In this document: positions 1 through 9,149 of the stretch, in pieces | Layout of the letters: each line of letters starts with the position of its first letter | Numbering within the stretch: the first letter of the stretch is position 1 | NCBI RefSeq assembly: GCF_001953885.1 | Contig: NZ_MQUS01000007.1 | Coordinates: 62,001 to 126,000 of the forward strand | Length of the DNA stretch: 64,000 nucleotides | Direction of reading: 5' to 3' | Origin: Streptomyces sp. IMTB 2501 | GTDB taxonomy: Bacteria; Actinomycetota; Actinomycetes; Streptomycetales; Streptomycetaceae | The notes under the pieces: generated by a model | The model's input: the letters and a program-made list of their open reading frames with translations, nothing else | Database searches by the model: none | Told to the model about the DNA's origin: nothing | Program-made: the position numbers and the translations under genes

Positions 1-640
1 GGTCGCGGGCGGCGGCGATGTACTTGAGGACGACGCCGGACTGTTTGACGCCGAGGGCGGCGGTGGGCTCGTCCAGGATCAGGACGCGGGCGCCGAAGTA
101 GACGGCGCGGGCGATCGCGACACACTGGCGCTGGCCGCCGGAGAGGGTGCCGATGGGCTGGTCGAGGTCGTCCAGGACGATCCCCATGTTGCGCAGTTCC
201 TGGTCCGCGGTCTGCTTCATGCGGGCGATGTCCAGGCGGCGGACCGGCCAGGGCCCCCTGGTCATCTCCGAGCCGAGGAAGAAGTTGCGCCACACCGGCA
301 TCAACGGCACCGTCGCCAGGTCCTGGTAGACGGTGGCGATGCCCCGGTCCAGGGCCTCACGCGGGGTGCTGAAGCGTACCGGCCGGTCGTCGACGAGGAA
401 CTCGCCCTCGGTGTGCTGGTGCAGCCCGGAGACGATTTTGATCAGGGTGGACTTGCCGGCGCCGTTGTCGCCGAGGACGCAGGTGACCTGGCCGGGAAGG
501 ACCGTCAGGTCGACGCCGTGCAGGGCGCGGATGTTGCCGTACGACTTGCCCGCACCGCGCAGTTCGACCAGCGGGCCGTCCTGCTGGGGTGCGGCGTCCT
601 GGAGGACGGCGCCGTGGGTTCCGGTTCCGTTGTCAGTCAT
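1..640 (-). CDS. Sugar ABC transporter ATP-binding protein (C-terminus beyond window edge)
   Basis: Cytoplasmic ATPase that powers uptake of a monosaccharide or polyol by the two genes behind it. The visible 213 residues contain Walker A (GDNGAGKST), the Q-loop region (TVYQDLA), the ABC signature (LSGGQRQ) and Walker B ([12 protein letters not shown]). It starts ATG at 640, 4 bp downstream of the permease stop, so the order is binding protein, permease, ATPase in one leftward operon. Single-ABC proteins of this type (FrcA-like, about 260 residues) differ from the double RbsA/XylG form. The substrate cannot be read from the sequence. The stop lies left of base 1. Confidence 0.93.
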   Translation of the reverse strand, partial: MTDNGTGTHGAVLQDAAPQQDGPLVELRGAGKSYGNIRALHGVDLTVLPGQVTCVLGDNGAGKSTLIKIVSGLHQHTEGEFLVDDRPVRFSTPREALDRGIATVYQDLATVPLMPVWRNFFLGSEMTRGPWPVRRLDIARMKQTADQELRNMGIVLDDLDQPIGTLSGGQRQCVAIARAVYFGARVLILDEPTAALGVKQSGVVLKYIAAARD

Positions 641-644
641 GGCG

Positions 645-1721
645 TTACCTCCGGGTCGCGGTGCGCTGGACCCACTGATTGATCAGGACGGCGCCCAGGA
701 GCATCACGCCGAGGAAGGCCTTGAACCAGTCGGGGTTCCAGCCGGCGTAGACGATGCCCTGGTTGACCATGCCGAACATGAACGCCCCGAAGACCGAGCC
801 GATCGCCGAGCCGGCCCCGCCGGTGAGCAGACAGCCACCGATCACCGCCGCCGCGATGTAGATCAGCTCGTTGCTCACACCCTCTCCGGACTGCACCGTG
901 TTGAAGGAGAACAGGTTGTGCATGCCGACGAACCAGGCCCCGAGACCGACCAGCATGAACAGCGAGATCTTGGCGAACGTCACCGGGACACCGACGGCCC
1001 GCGCGCTCTCCTTGTTCCCGCCGACTGCGAAGATCCAGTTGCCGTACTTGGTGCGCAGCAGCACCCAGGTCGCCAGCGCGGCGAAGACCAGCCACCACAC
1101 GACCGTGATCTTCACCTGGACCCCGCCCACGTCGAACGACGACGCGAAGACCTTCCTCGCCTGGGCGAAGCCGTCCATGTCGCTGATGTCGTCGGTGGCG
1201 ACATTGCCGGTGACCAGCTTGGTCACGGCGAGGTTCACACCCTGCAGGATCAGGAACGTGCCCAGCGTGATCAGGAAGCTGGGCAGCCCGGTCCTCACCA
1301 CCAGCCAGCCGTTGAAGAACCCGATGGCGAGCGAGACGGCCAGAGCGACGATCACGCCGGTCCACACGTTCATCGTCAACTGGTAGCTGAGCATGCTCGC
1401 GGTCAGCGCCGAGGAGATCACCGCGACACCGGAGGACAGGTCGAACTCGCCGCCGATCATCAGCAGCGCCACCGGCAACGCCATGATCCCGATCGTCGAC
1501 GACTGGTACAGGATCGTCGCCATCGAACTGCCCTGACGCACCGCCGGCGCGGCGATCAGGAAGAAGACCACTACGGCCGCCGCACCGAGGAAGACACCCA
1601 CCTCGGGGCGAGCCAGCAGCCGTAGCGCCAGCGGACGCCGCGTGGTACGGCCGTCGCTCTCCTTCGGACCGGATCCCGGCGGCCTGCCGAGGGCCGGCTC
1701 AGCCTGCTGCGCCATGCTCAT
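645..1721 (-). CDS. Sugar ABC transporter permease (RbsC/FrcC type)
   Basis: Integral membrane permease of 358 residues in the BPD_transp_2 family (ribose/xylose/fructose type), with 8-10 hydrophobic segments from about residue 35. The conserved motif [14 protein letters not shown] (about residue 80) resembles the family's GGIDLSVG box. The start at 1721 overlaps the stop of the binding-protein gene (TGATG), which implies translational coupling. An in-frame extension further upstream lies inside the binding-protein gene in another frame and looks non-coding. It acts with the ATPase to its left and the lipoprotein to its right. Confidence 0.93.
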   Translation of the reverse strand: MSMAQQAEPALGRPPGSGPKESDGRTTRRPLALRLLARPEVGVFLGAAAVVVFFLIAAPAVRQGSSMATILYQSSTIGIMALPVALLMIGGEFDLSSGVAVISSALTASMLSYQLTMNVWTGVIVALAVSLAIGFFNGWLVVRTGLPSFLITLGTFLILQGVNLAVTKLVTGNVATDDISDMDGFAQARKVFASSFDVGGVQVKITVVWWLVFAALATWVLLRTKYGNWIFAVGGNKESARAVGVPVTFAKISLFMLVGLGAWFVGMHNLFSFNTVQSGEGVSNELIYIAAAVIGGCLLTGGAGSAIGSVFGAFMFGMVNQGIVYAGWNPDWFKAFLGVMLLGAVLINQWVQRTATRR

Positions 1722-2740
1722 CACCGGGTCCCCTTCGCGGCGAACTCGGCCACCTTGTCGACGTTGGACTTGTCGACGAAGGCCGGGCCGGTCAGTACCG
1801 GCTGCACCCCGCCACCGCTGTAGTTGCCGTTGTACTTGTAGAGCCACAGGGAGTCGACGGCCAGGTAGCCCTGCAGATAGGGCTGCTGGTCGACGGCGAA
1901 CTGGATGGAGCCGTTCTGGACCGCCTTCACGAGGTCTTTGTTCAGGTCGAAGGTGGCCACCTTCGCCTTGCTGCCCGCGTCGCCCACCGACTGCACGGCG
2001 GTCAGCGCGAACGGCGCACCGAGGGTGACGACCGTGTCGATGGACGAGTCCTGCTTCAGCTTCGCCGTGATCGTCGACCGCACGGACGGCATGTCCGTGC
2101 CGTTCACATACAGCGTCTCGGTCGTGCCCTTGAACGTCTTCTGCACACCGTCGCAGCGCTGGGTGAGGCCCACGTTGCCCTGCTCCTGGATGACACAGAC
2201 GATCTTCTTGGCGCCGGTGGTGTTCAGCTTGTCGCCGAAGGCCTCGCCCGCCACGCTCTCGTCCTGCCCGAAGAACTCCAGCATGCCGAGCTTCTTCCAG
2301 TCGCTCAGTCCCGAGTTCAGGCCCACCACGGGGATGCCGGCCTGTTCCGCCTTGCCGATGACGCCCTTCATCGCGTCCGGCTTGGCCAGGGTGACCGCGA
2401 TGCCGTCGACCTTCTGGTCGATCGCGTTCTGCACCAGGTTCGCCTGGTTGCCGGCGTTCGGGTCGGCGGAGTAGACGAGCTTGATGTTGTCCTTGGCCGC
2501 AGCGGCCTCGGCGCCCTTGCGGACGGTGTCCCAGAAGGTGTCACCGGGTGCCTGGTGCGTGACCAGCGCGACGGTCATGCGCGGGGTGTTGGCCTTGCCC
2601 GCCGAGGCGTTCTGTGCCGCCTCCTCGGCCTTCTTGCCGCCATGGGCGCTGGCGCAGCCAGCCAGTGTCAGGGCGACCGCGGCGGCGACGGCCACCATCG
2701 GGGCCAGTCTCCGGGAGCGGGAGGGAGAAGAGCGGTCCAT
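1721..2740 (-). CDS. Sugar ABC transporter substrate-binding lipoprotein
   Basis: Extracellular sugar-binding protein of 339 residues, Peripla_BP_4 (ribose/galactose-binding) family. It has a basic N-terminus, a hydrophobic segment and the lipobox LAGC near residue 29, so the mature protein should be lipid-anchored. The fold signature VALVTHQAPGDTFWDTVRKG follows at about residue 57. It is the first gene of the leftward operon and is divergent from a GntR-family regulator. A strong-looking promoter lies about 60 bp upstream. The ligand is unknown; neighbouring GntR/HutC regulators often sense the sugar or its phosphate. Confidence 0.93.
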   Translation of the reverse strand: MDRSSPSRSRRLAPMVAVAAAVALTLAGCASAHGGKKAEEAAQNASAGKANTPRMTVALVTHQAPGDTFWDTVRKGAEAAAAKDNIKLVYSADPNAGNQANLVQNAIDQKVDGIAVTLAKPDAMKGVIGKAEQAGIPVVGLNSGLSDWKKLGMLEFFGQDESVAGEAFGDKLNTTGAKKIVCVIQEQGNVGLTQRCDGVQKTFKGTTETLYVNGTDMPSVRSTITAKLKQDSSIDTVVTLGAPFALTAVQSVGDAGSKAKVATFDLNKDLVKAVQNGSIQFAVDQQPYLQGYLAVDSLWLYKYNGNYSGGGVQPVLTGPAFVDKSNVDKVAEFAAKGTR

Positions 2741-2800
2741 CTTTCCAGCACCTCACTGTGCGTGCGACGGGGGGAAGGGACGCTGTTGCGTTGGGACGGG

Positions 2801-2829
2801 ATACAAGTCCTTGGCGAGCCCGCTGTCAA
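2801..2829 (-). promoter_or_regulatory. Sigma-70-type promoter of the sugar ABC operon
   Basis: Read on the minus strand, TTGACA (2829-2824) is followed after 17 nt by TTGTAT (2806-2801). This is a near-consensus vegetative promoter that would start transcription around 2794, giving a leader of about 55 nt before the binding-protein start at 2740. Confidence 0.6.
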
Positions 2830-2866
2830 TACTTTGTTAAGACATCATTTCACAAGCAGGTCCGAA

Positions 2867-2876
2867 TGTAAGTACA
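2867..2876. promoter_or_regulatory. Candidate GntR/HutC operator TGTA-AG-TACA
   Basis: The near-palindrome TGTAAGTACA lies in the divergent region between the ABC operon and the GntR gene, about 40 bp upstream of the leftward -35 box. HutC-subfamily regulators commonly bind GT(n)TA(n)AC-like half-sites. Assignment to the adjacent regulator is inferred from position. Confidence 0.35.
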
Positions 2877-2919
2877 AACCATTGACACCTTCACCTCCCC
2901 GGACCTACACCTGAGAGGC

Positions 2920-3711
2920 ATGAGCCCAGTACACCGCACCGAGCAGCGAACGGCACCGGGTGATCGCGCGCTCGACTCGCTCACCTTCGCCCTGGACCGC
3001 ACGAGTCCGGTGCCGCTGTACTACCAGCTCGCCCAGCAGTTGGAGGCGGCCATCGAACACGGCACGCTGGCCCCGGGCAACCTGCTGGGCAACGAGGTCG
3101 ACCTCTCCGTACGGCTCGGCCTGTCCCGGCCCACCGTGCGCCAGGCGATCCAGTCCCTCGTCGACAAGGGACTGCTGGTGCGCCGCCGCGGGGTGGGCAC
3201 CCAGGTCGTGCACAGCAAGGTCAGACGGCCGCTGGAGCTCAGCAGCCTCTACGACGACCTGGAGTCGGCCGGACAGGGCCCGACCACCCGGGTGCTGCGC
3301 AACGAACGGATCCCGGCACCCCCGGAGGTGGCCGCGGCCCTCACCCTCGCGGAGGGCGCCGAGGTCACCGTGCTGGAGCGGCTGCGCTGCACCCACGGCC
3401 GCCCGGTGGCGTTCCTGTGCAACTATCTGCCGGCCGACCTCCTCGAACTCCCCACGGAGCGGCTGGAGTCGACAGGCCTCTACCACATGATGCGGTCCGC
3501 CGGGATCGTCCTGCACAGCGCCCGCCAGTCCATCGGCGCCCGCAGCGCGACGGCCGAGGAGGGCGCCCTGCTGGAGGAAAAGGAGGGCGCGGCCCTGCTC
3601 ACCATGCGGCGCACCGCGTACGACGTCACGGGCCGGCCGGTGGAGTACGGCAGCCATGTGTACCGGGCCTCGCGGTACGCCTTCGACTTCCAGCTGCTCG
3701 TCAGGGCCTGA
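2920..3711 (+). CDS. GntR-family (HutC subfamily) transcriptional regulator
   Basis: DNA-binding regulator of 263 residues. The N-terminal winged helix (about residues 27-92) includes LAQQLEAAIEHGTLAPGN and LSRPTVRQAIQSLVDKGLL. It is followed by a UTRA effector domain (about 105-255) containing the typical ERLRCTHGRPVAF segment and ending near YRASRYAFDFQLLV. It is divergent from the sugar ABC operon and presumably represses it until a sugar or sugar phosphate binds the UTRA domain. A GAGAGG ribosome site precedes the ATG. The ligand is not predictable. Confidence 0.93.
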   Translation: MSPVHRTEQRTAPGDRALDSLTFALDRTSPVPLYYQLAQQLEAAIEHGTLAPGNLLGNEVDLSVRLGLSRPTVRQAIQSLVDKGLLVRRRGVGTQVVHSKVRRPLELSSLYDDLESAGQGPTTRVLRNERIPAPPEVAAALTLAEGAEVTVLERLRCTHGRPVAFLCNYLPADLLELPTERLESTGLYHMMRSAGIVLHSARQSIGARSATAEEGALLEEKEGAALLTMRRTAYDVTGRPVEYGSHVYRASRYAFDFQLLVRA

Positions 3712-3798
3712 ACCGCCGATCAGCAGCACCTGAAACCTCCGGGGCCGGACCCGAACCGCTGGTCAGCACCGAAAACGGAATCACCCGTGTTCACACAG

Positions 3799-3825
3799 CC
3801 CCCACGGCCGCCCGCGCCGTGGGGG
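3799..3825 (+). terminator. Hairpin terminator behind the GntR gene
   Basis: A 9-bp perfect stem (CCCCCACGG / CCGTGGGGG) with a 9-nt loop, about 90 bp downstream of the regulator's stop, with no strong T-tract, as is usual in Streptomyces. It separates the regulator from the second ABC operon. Between 3712 and 4043 only this hairpin and the promoter candidate that follows were seen. Confidence 0.55.
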
Positions 3826-3910
3826 CCGTCGGCTCCGCGCTCCGGCGAACTCGCAGGTAACGATGACGATTACGTTTCGGGCAAGAGACAGCCCAGTGGA
3901 GGCCGACCTA

Positions 3911-3940
3911 TTGACGCATGAGCGGACTTGGGGCTGTTAT
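3911..3940 (+). promoter_or_regulatory. Possible promoter of the second ABC operon
   Basis: TTGACG (3911-3916) is followed after 18 nt by TGTTAT (3935-3940). It sits about 100 bp upstream of the binding-protein start at 4044 in an otherwise empty stretch. The match is moderate and no operator palindrome was recognised beside it. Confidence 0.4.
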
Positions 3941-4043
3941 TACGCCCACGATGTTCGGTCGAGTTGGTTTCTGAGCGGTTTCGACGACCTTTCGGTGATC
4001 AACTCATCCCCTTGACCGAGCCCTGTTTTCCTCAGGAGCCGCC

Positions 4044-5357
4044 ATGCGCCTCTCCCCCTCCGGTGTTTCCGTCCCCGGTCCCAGCCGTCGCTCGCTGCTG
4101 CGCGGAGCGGGCGGTGCCGCCCTGCTCGCCGGTGCCGGTATCCCCTTGCTGTCCGCCTGCGGAGGCAGCGGTTCCTCCTCCGACCCGAAGACCGTCACGC
4201 TCGGCTCCAACGCCTCGGACGCCGTGCCGAAGAAGGCCTTCGCGGCCGTGTACGCGGACTTCAAGAAGCAGTCCGGCATCACCGTCGATGTGAACACGAA
4301 GGACCACAACACCTTCCAGGAGCAGATCAACTCGTATCTGCAGGGCACGCCGGACGACGTGTTCAACTGGTTCGCCGGATACCGCATGCAGTTCTTCGCG
4401 GCGAAGAAGCTGGCCACACCGGTCGACGACGTGTGGCAGAAGATCGGGGACAATTTCCCGGACGCGATGAAGAAGCTCAGCAAGGGCGAGGACGGCAAGT
4501 ACTACTTCGTGCCGGTGACGACGTACCCCTGGGCGATCTTCTACCGCAAGAGCGTCTTCCAGCAGCACGGCTACAAGGCCCCCGCCACCTGGGACGAACT
4601 GGTCGCCCTGTGCAAGCAGATGAAGAAGGACGGCCTGGTCCCGATCGCCTTCGGCGACAAGGACGCCTGGCCGGCGATGGGCACCTTCGACCAGATCAAC
4701 TTCCGCCTCAACGGCTATGACTTCCATGTGCAGTTGATGGCGGGCAAGGCCTCCTGGACCGACGCCAAGGTGAAGGCCGTCTTCGACCACTGGGCCGAGC
4801 TGCTCCCCTACCACCAGGACGGCTTCATGGGCCGTACCTGGGAGGACGCCGCGCAGACACTGGTGTCGAAGAAGGCCGGCATGTACCTCCTCGGCTCCTT
4901 CGTGGCCCAGCAGTTCACCAACAAGGCCGACCTGGACGACCTCGACTTCTTCCCCTTCCCGGAGATCAATTCCGCGTACGGCCAGGAGACGGTCGAGGCG
5001 CCGACCGACGGTTTCATGGTCAGCAAGGCCCCGAAGAACCACGCCGGTGTCGTCAAGCTGCTGGAATACCTGGGCAGCCCGGCGGCCGAGGAGATGTACC
5101 TGAAGACCGACCCGAGCGTGGTCGCCGCCTCCGACAAGGCCAGCACCTCGGCGTACTCGGCGCTGCAGAAGAAGGCGTTCGAGATGATCGGCAGCGCGAA
5201 GAACCTCACCCAGTTCATGGACCGCGACTCCCGGCCCGACTTCACCTCCACGGTCATGCAGCCGGGACTGCAGAAGTTCCTGCAGAACCCCAAGGACGTG
5301 GACAACCTGCTGTCGTCCATCGAACGCCAGAAGAAGACGATCTTCGCGTCCGAGTGA
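4044..5357 (+). CDS. Extracellular solute-binding lipoprotein (CUT1 family)
   Basis: Sugar-binding protein of 437 residues, SBP_bac_1 family. The N-terminus combines a twin-arginine motif (SRRSLLRG) with the lipobox LLSAC near residue 36, suggesting Tat export and lipid anchoring. TVTLGSNASDAVPKKAFAAV begins the mature fold. Its stop overlaps the next start by 4 bp (ATGA-type), so it forms an operon with two permeases. CUT1 systems import oligosaccharides or glycerol phosphate-like compounds; the ligand is not evident. Confidence 0.92.
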   Translation: MRLSPSGVSVPGPSRRSLLRGAGGAALLAGAGIPLLSACGGSGSSSDPKTVTLGSNASDAVPKKAFAAVYADFKKQSGITVDVNTKDHNTFQEQINSYLQGTPDDVFNWFAGYRMQFFAAKKLATPVDDVWQKIGDNFPDAMKKLSKGEDGKYYFVPVTTYPWAIFYRKSVFQQHGYKAPATWDELVALCKQMKKDGLVPIAFGDKDAWPAMGTFDQINFRLNGYDFHVQLMAGKASWTDAKVKAVFDHWAELLPYHQDGFMGRTWEDAAQTLVSKKAGMYLLGSFVAQQFTNKADLDDLDFFPFPEINSAYGQETVEAPTDGFMVSKAPKNHAGVVKLLEYLGSPAAEEMYLKTDPSVVAASDKASTSAYSALQKKAFEMIGSAKNLTQFMDRDSRPDFTSTVMQPGLQKFLQNPKDVDNLLSSIERQKKTIFASE

Positions 5358-6346
5358 GCGACCCGATGACGACCGATACGACGACGCAGACCCCGGAGAC
5401 GGCCGCGGTGCCGCCTCCGGGCGCCTCGCCCGCGCGAACGCGGGCCACGCACAGCCACCGCCGCCTGCTGACCCGCCGCGACCGGATCACGCTCGCCCTG
5501 ATGGCGGGCGTGCCGACGATCCTGCACGTGGCCCTCGTCTGGGTCACCGCCATCGCCTCGATCTTCCTCGCCTTCACCACCTGGGACGGCATCGGGTTCG
5601 ACTCGATCAAGTGGGTGGGCCTGGACAATTTCAAACAACTCTTCAACGACAACCCGCAGTTCTGGCCGGCCGTCCAGCACAACGTGATCTGGTTCGTGGT
5701 GCTGATCCTGATCCCGACGCCGTTCGGCCTGTTCCTGGCCGTGCAGCTGGACAAGCGGATCCGCTTCAGCCGGGTGTACCAGACCGCGTTCTTCCTGCCG
5801 GTGGTCATCTCGATGGCCTGCATCGGCTTCGTCTGGCAGCTGGTCTACAACCCGGACACCGGCCTGATCAACAGCGTCATCGGCGCCAACAAGCCAGGCC
5901 ACTACATCGACTGGATCGGCGACCCGCATCTGAACCTGTGGGCGGTCCTGATCGCCGCGTCCTGGCGGCACACCGGCTACATGATGATCCTCTACCTGGC
6001 CGGCCTGAAGAGCGTCGACCCGTCGCTGCGCGAGGCCGCCGCGCTGGACGGCGCGGGAGAGTGGCAGACGTTCAAGAACGTCATCTTCCCCACCCTGCGC
6101 CCGACCAACACGGTCGTCCTGGTCGTCACCATCATCGAGGCACTGCGCGCCTTCGACCTGGTCTTCGTCTTCAACAAGGGCGCCCAGGGCACGGAGTTGC
6201 TGTCGATCCTGGTCACCAACAACATCATCGGCGAGTCCAGCCGCATCGGTTACGGCTCCGCGATCGCCGTGGTCCTGCTGGTGATCTCCCTAGCGGTGAT
6301 CATCCCCTATCTGATCGCCACCTTCCGGAAGGAGCGACGCGCATGA
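5354..6346 (+). CDS. Sugar ABC transporter permease (MalF/UgpA type)
   Basis: First membrane subunit of the CUT1 importer, 330 residues with six predicted helices from about residue 50 after a long Pro/Thr-rich N-terminus. The EAA coupling loop reads REAAALDGAGEWQTFKNVIFP (here given in part: EAAALDGAGEWQTF). It starts with ATG or the overlapping GTG inside the binding-protein stop and overlaps the next permease by 4 bp, implying coupled translation. Confidence 0.92.
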   Translation: MSDPMTTDTTTQTPETAAVPPPGASPARTRATHSHRRLLTRRDRITLALMAGVPTILHVALVWVTAIASIFLAFTTWDGIGFDSIKWVGLDNFKQLFNDNPQFWPAVQHNVIWFVVLILIPTPFGLFLAVQLDKRIRFSRVYQTAFFLPVVISMACIGFVWQLVYNPDTGLINSVIGANKPGHYIDWIGDPHLNLWAVLIAASWRHTGYMMILYLAGLKSVDPSLREAAALDGAGEWQTFKNVIFPTLRPTNTVVLVVTIIEALRAFDLVFVFNKGAQGTELLSILVTNNIIGESSRIGYGSAIAVVLLVISLAVIIPYLIATFRKERRA

Positions 6347-7230
6347 GCAGCACCACCCTGCCGCTGAAGCGGCGCGCCCCGATCCGCCCCGCCCGGATCG
6401 TGCTGCACGTCTTCCTCGCCGGTACGGCGCTCGCGTGGCTGGCCCCGCTGCTGTGGGCGATCTTCTCGGCGCTGCGGCCGTACAGCGAGACCAGCGCCAA
6501 GGGCTATGTCTCCTGGCCGGACAAGCTGACGTTCGAGAACTTCACGAACGCGTTCAAGCAGTCGGACATGCTGCACTACTTCGGCAACACGCTGATCATC
6601 GCGGTGCCGGCCGTGCTGCTGACCCTGTTCCTGTCCTCCTGCGTGGCGTTCTACGTCAGCCGCTTCGACTTCCGCCTCAACCTGGCCCTGCTGCTGGTCT
6701 TCACGGCCGGCAACCTCCTGCCGCAGCAGGTCATCATCACCCCGCTGTACCGGCTGTACCTGCTGACGAACCTGCCGGGCATCACGGCCAGCGGCAAGCT
6801 GTACGACTCCGCGCTCGGCCTGGTCCTCATCCATGTGGCGTTCCAGTCCGGGTTCTGCGCGTTCGTGCTGAGCAACTACATGCGCTCGCTGCCGCACGAG
6901 CTGACGGAGGCCGCGCTGGTCGACGGCGCCTCGGTGTGGCGGCTGTACTGGCAGATCACACTGCCGCTGTGCAAGCCCGCGATGGCGGCCCTGGCGACCC
7001 TGCTGTCGATCTGGATCTACAACGACTTCTTCTGGGCGCTCGTCCTGATCTCGACCGGTCAGAACATGCCGATCACCTCGGCCCTGAACAACCTCTCCGG
7101 CCAGTACTTCACCGACCCCAACCTGGTGGCGGCAGGCTCCCTCCTGACGGCCATTCCCACGCTGGTCGTCTACTTCGCGCTCCAGCGCCAGTTCGTCAGC
7201 GGCCTGACCCTCGGCTCCAACAAGGGCTGA
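6343..7230 (+). CDS. Sugar ABC transporter permease (MalG/UgpE type)
   Basis: Second membrane subunit of the CUT1 importer, 295 residues with six helices. The EAA loop EAALVDGASVWRLYWQITLP contacts the ATPase. The ATG at 6343 overlaps the preceding stop (ATGA). No ATPase gene follows; in Streptomyces such transporters usually share the multitask ATPase MsiK encoded elsewhere, and this is the likely arrangement here. Confidence 0.92.
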   Translation: MSSTTLPLKRRAPIRPARIVLHVFLAGTALAWLAPLLWAIFSALRPYSETSAKGYVSWPDKLTFENFTNAFKQSDMLHYFGNTLIIAVPAVLLTLFLSSCVAFYVSRFDFRLNLALLLVFTAGNLLPQQVIITPLYRLYLLTNLPGITASGKLYDSALGLVLIHVAFQSGFCAFVLSNYMRSLPHELTEAALVDGASVWRLYWQITLPLCKPAMAALATLLSIWIYNDFFWALVLISTGQNMPITSALNNLSGQYFTDPNLVAAGSLLTAIPTLVVYFALQRQFVSGLTLGSNKG

Positions 7231-7246
7231 CCGCCAGGACACCGGT

Positions 7247-8251
7247 TCACGCGGCCGGCACGTTGCTCACCACCACCTTGCCGGCCGCGCGGTTCTCCTC
7301 CATGTACCGGTGGGCGTCGGGGAGTTCGGCCAGCGGAAAGACCCGGTCGAGGACTGGACGCACCGAACCGTCCGCGACCCGGTCGAGGATCTCCTGAAGC
7401 GCTCGCGAGGCCCAGTCGCCGGTGTTGACGGTGCTGCTGGAGAAGGTGGTCAGGGCGGCGCCGGACGGGATGTCCTCCAGTGGTTCGAAGGACGGGATGA
7501 TCCATTCGTCCGACAGGCAGCCGGTGCAGCACACCCGTCCGCGCGGCGCGAGGGACCGCAGCGAGTCGAGCAGGGCGGGGCCGCCGACGAGGTCCAGGAC
7601 CCGGTCGGCGCCGTCGGGCCACACCTCCTTCACCCGGTCGGGCAGCGCGCCCCCTTCGTCCAGTACGACGTGCTGGGCGCCGGCGGCGCGTACGGCCGCC
7701 GCCTTGGCAGGGTCGCGGGTCGTGCCGGCCACCTCCAGCCCCCGGTCACGCGCGAGGTCGAGGGCGGCCATGCCGACGCCCGAGGTGGCCGCGCGGACCA
7801 GCAGGCGCTGTCCGGGGCGCATCTCAAGGGCCTCCAGCGAACCGTAGGCGGTGAGGTAGGCCTCGGGCAGGGCGGCCACCAGCGGCCAGGGCAGGTCGGT
7901 GCGGATCGGCATCAGCTGCGCGCCCGGTATCAGGGCGTACTCCGCGTAGGCGCCGTCGAAGTGGCGGCCCATTCCGCCCATGGCGGCGGCGACGGCGGTG
8001 CCCTCCGGCAGCCGGGGATCGAGGGATTCGGCCACCACGCCGACACCCTCGATGCCGAGAATGCGGGGCAGTTCCACACCAGGCGACCAGCCGCGCCGGG
8101 TGAACAGCTCCGAACGGTTGAGCCCGAAGGCCGTGATCCGCACCAGGATCCAGCCCGGCCGCACCGACGGCCGCGGCACCTCCCGCAGGCGCAGCACCTC
8201 CGGACCGCCCGGGCGCTCGGCCACCACCGCCCGCATCGTCCGCTCCGCCAT
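7247..8251 (-). CDS. Zinc-free alcohol dehydrogenase / quinone oxidoreductase family protein
   Basis: NAD(P)H-dependent oxidoreductase of the medium-chain family, 334 residues. The N-terminal GroES-like domain contains GLNRSELFTRRGW and LGIEGVGVVA. The Rossmann part has the AATSGVGMAALDLA nucleotide-binding turn near residue 150. The structural and catalytic zinc ligands of alcohol dehydrogenases are absent, pointing to the quinone-oxidoreductase branch. ATG at 8251 follows a GGGAGG ribosome site. It is convergent with the sugar permease; the substrate is unknown. Confidence 0.85.
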   Translation of the reverse strand: MAERTMRAVVAERPGGPEVLRLREVPRPSVRPGWILVRITAFGLNRSELFTRRGWSPGVELPRILGIEGVGVVAESLDPRLPEGTAVAAAMGGMGRHFDGAYAEYALIPGAQLMPIRTDLPWPLVAALPEAYLTAYGSLEALEMRPGQRLLVRAATSGVGMAALDLARDRGLEVAGTTRDPAKAAAVRAAGAQHVVLDEGGALPDRVKEVWPDGADRVLDLVGGPALLDSLRSLAPRGRVCCTGCLSDEWIIPSFEPLEDIPSGAALTTFSSSTVNTGDWASRALQEILDRVADGSVRPVLDRVFPLAELPDAHRYMEENRAAGKVVVSNVPAA

Positions 8252-8344
8252 GGATCTGGCCTCCCTGTCTTCTCCCCCACAGAGCCACGGTCGGCGGGTG
8301 TGTGCTGTCCATGACCAGCCGACGTCGACGTAGAGGTACCACAC

Positions 8345-8388
8345 GGCCGAGGGGCCGTACCGGAAGTTTCCGGTACGGCCCCTCGGCC
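8345..8388 (-). terminator. Long hairpin terminator behind tRNA-Pro
   Basis: A perfect 21-bp inverted repeat (8345-8365 against 8368-8388) with a 2-nt centre, 16 nt beyond the 3' end of the leftward tRNA-Pro gene and upstream of the oxidoreductase start. This is the expected place for the tRNA's intrinsic terminator. Confidence 0.7.
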
Positions 8389-8404
8389 ACGTCGTGTTAC
8401 CCAG

Positions 8405-8478
<74 letters not shown>

Positions 8479-8583
8479 ATGCGCTCACTCGCGGTGACCC
8501 GCGTGATCGCGCGAACAGCACTTTACCCCACGCACGGGGGTGGGCCGAAGTGGGCTCGGGGTGCGCGGGGGACAATCGGCGGT

Positions 8584-9099
8584 ATGACCAACACGGACGC
8601 ATCGGATGCCAGGGACCGCGACGCGGACGGTCGGGCCCGCAACGCGCGCCCCCGGGACGGACTCGGGCGGCCGCTGCCGTACGACGCGGAGGGCGTCGCC
8701 CGGCAGCCGGAAGGGGTCGTACGGACGCCCGACGAGACGGTCGCCGAGGCGCAGGGGCTGCTGGACGCGGGTAAGCCGTTCCACGCGCACGAGGTGTTCG
8801 AGGACGCCTGGAAGTCGGGTCCGCAGGACGAGCGCGCGCTGTGGCGCGGCCTGGCCCAGCTGGCGGTCGGGCTCACCCACTCGGCCCGCGGCAACGCGGT
8901 CGGCGGGGCGCGGCTGCTGCGGCGGGGCGCGGCCGCGGTCGAAGAGTGGGCGGCGGCGCGGGACTCGGACCACCCCTACGGGATGGATCTGGCGGGGCTC
9001 GCCCAGTGGGCGCGGGAACTGGCGCAGCGGGTGGCGGACGGCTCCGGCCCGGTGGACGCACGTGCCGAGGCGCCTCGGCTCGGCGGGCGCGGGGCCTGA
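8584..9099 (+). CDS. DUF309 domain protein
   Basis: Small cytoplasmic protein of 171 residues. Residues about 60-125 match DUF309, an all-helical family, including PFHAHEVFEDAWKSGP and LAQLAVGLTHSARGN. The conserved His and Glu residues of the first helix pair (HAHEVFED) are present. The function of the family is unknown. The Arg/Asp-rich N-terminus looks disordered. ATG at 8584 is chosen because upstream in-frame sequence runs back into the tRNA gene. Confidence 0.8.
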   Translation: MTNTDASDARDRDADGRARNARPRDGLGRPLPYDAEGVARQPEGVVRTPDETVAEAQGLLDAGKPFHAHEVFEDAWKSGPQDERALWRGLAQLAVGLTHSARGNAVGGARLLRRGAAAVEEWAAARDSDHPYGMDLAGLAQWARELAQRVADGSGPVDARAEAPRLGGRGA

Positions 9100-9149
9100 A
9101 CCGGCGGCTCCGTGCAGCCTGTAGAGGCGATGAACGGGGTGTCAGTGGC

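Noticed and set aside
333..1625. Rightward frame over the first ABC permease
   Set aside because: It lies antisense to clear ABC ATPase and permease motifs; it is charged, repetitive and without domain features.
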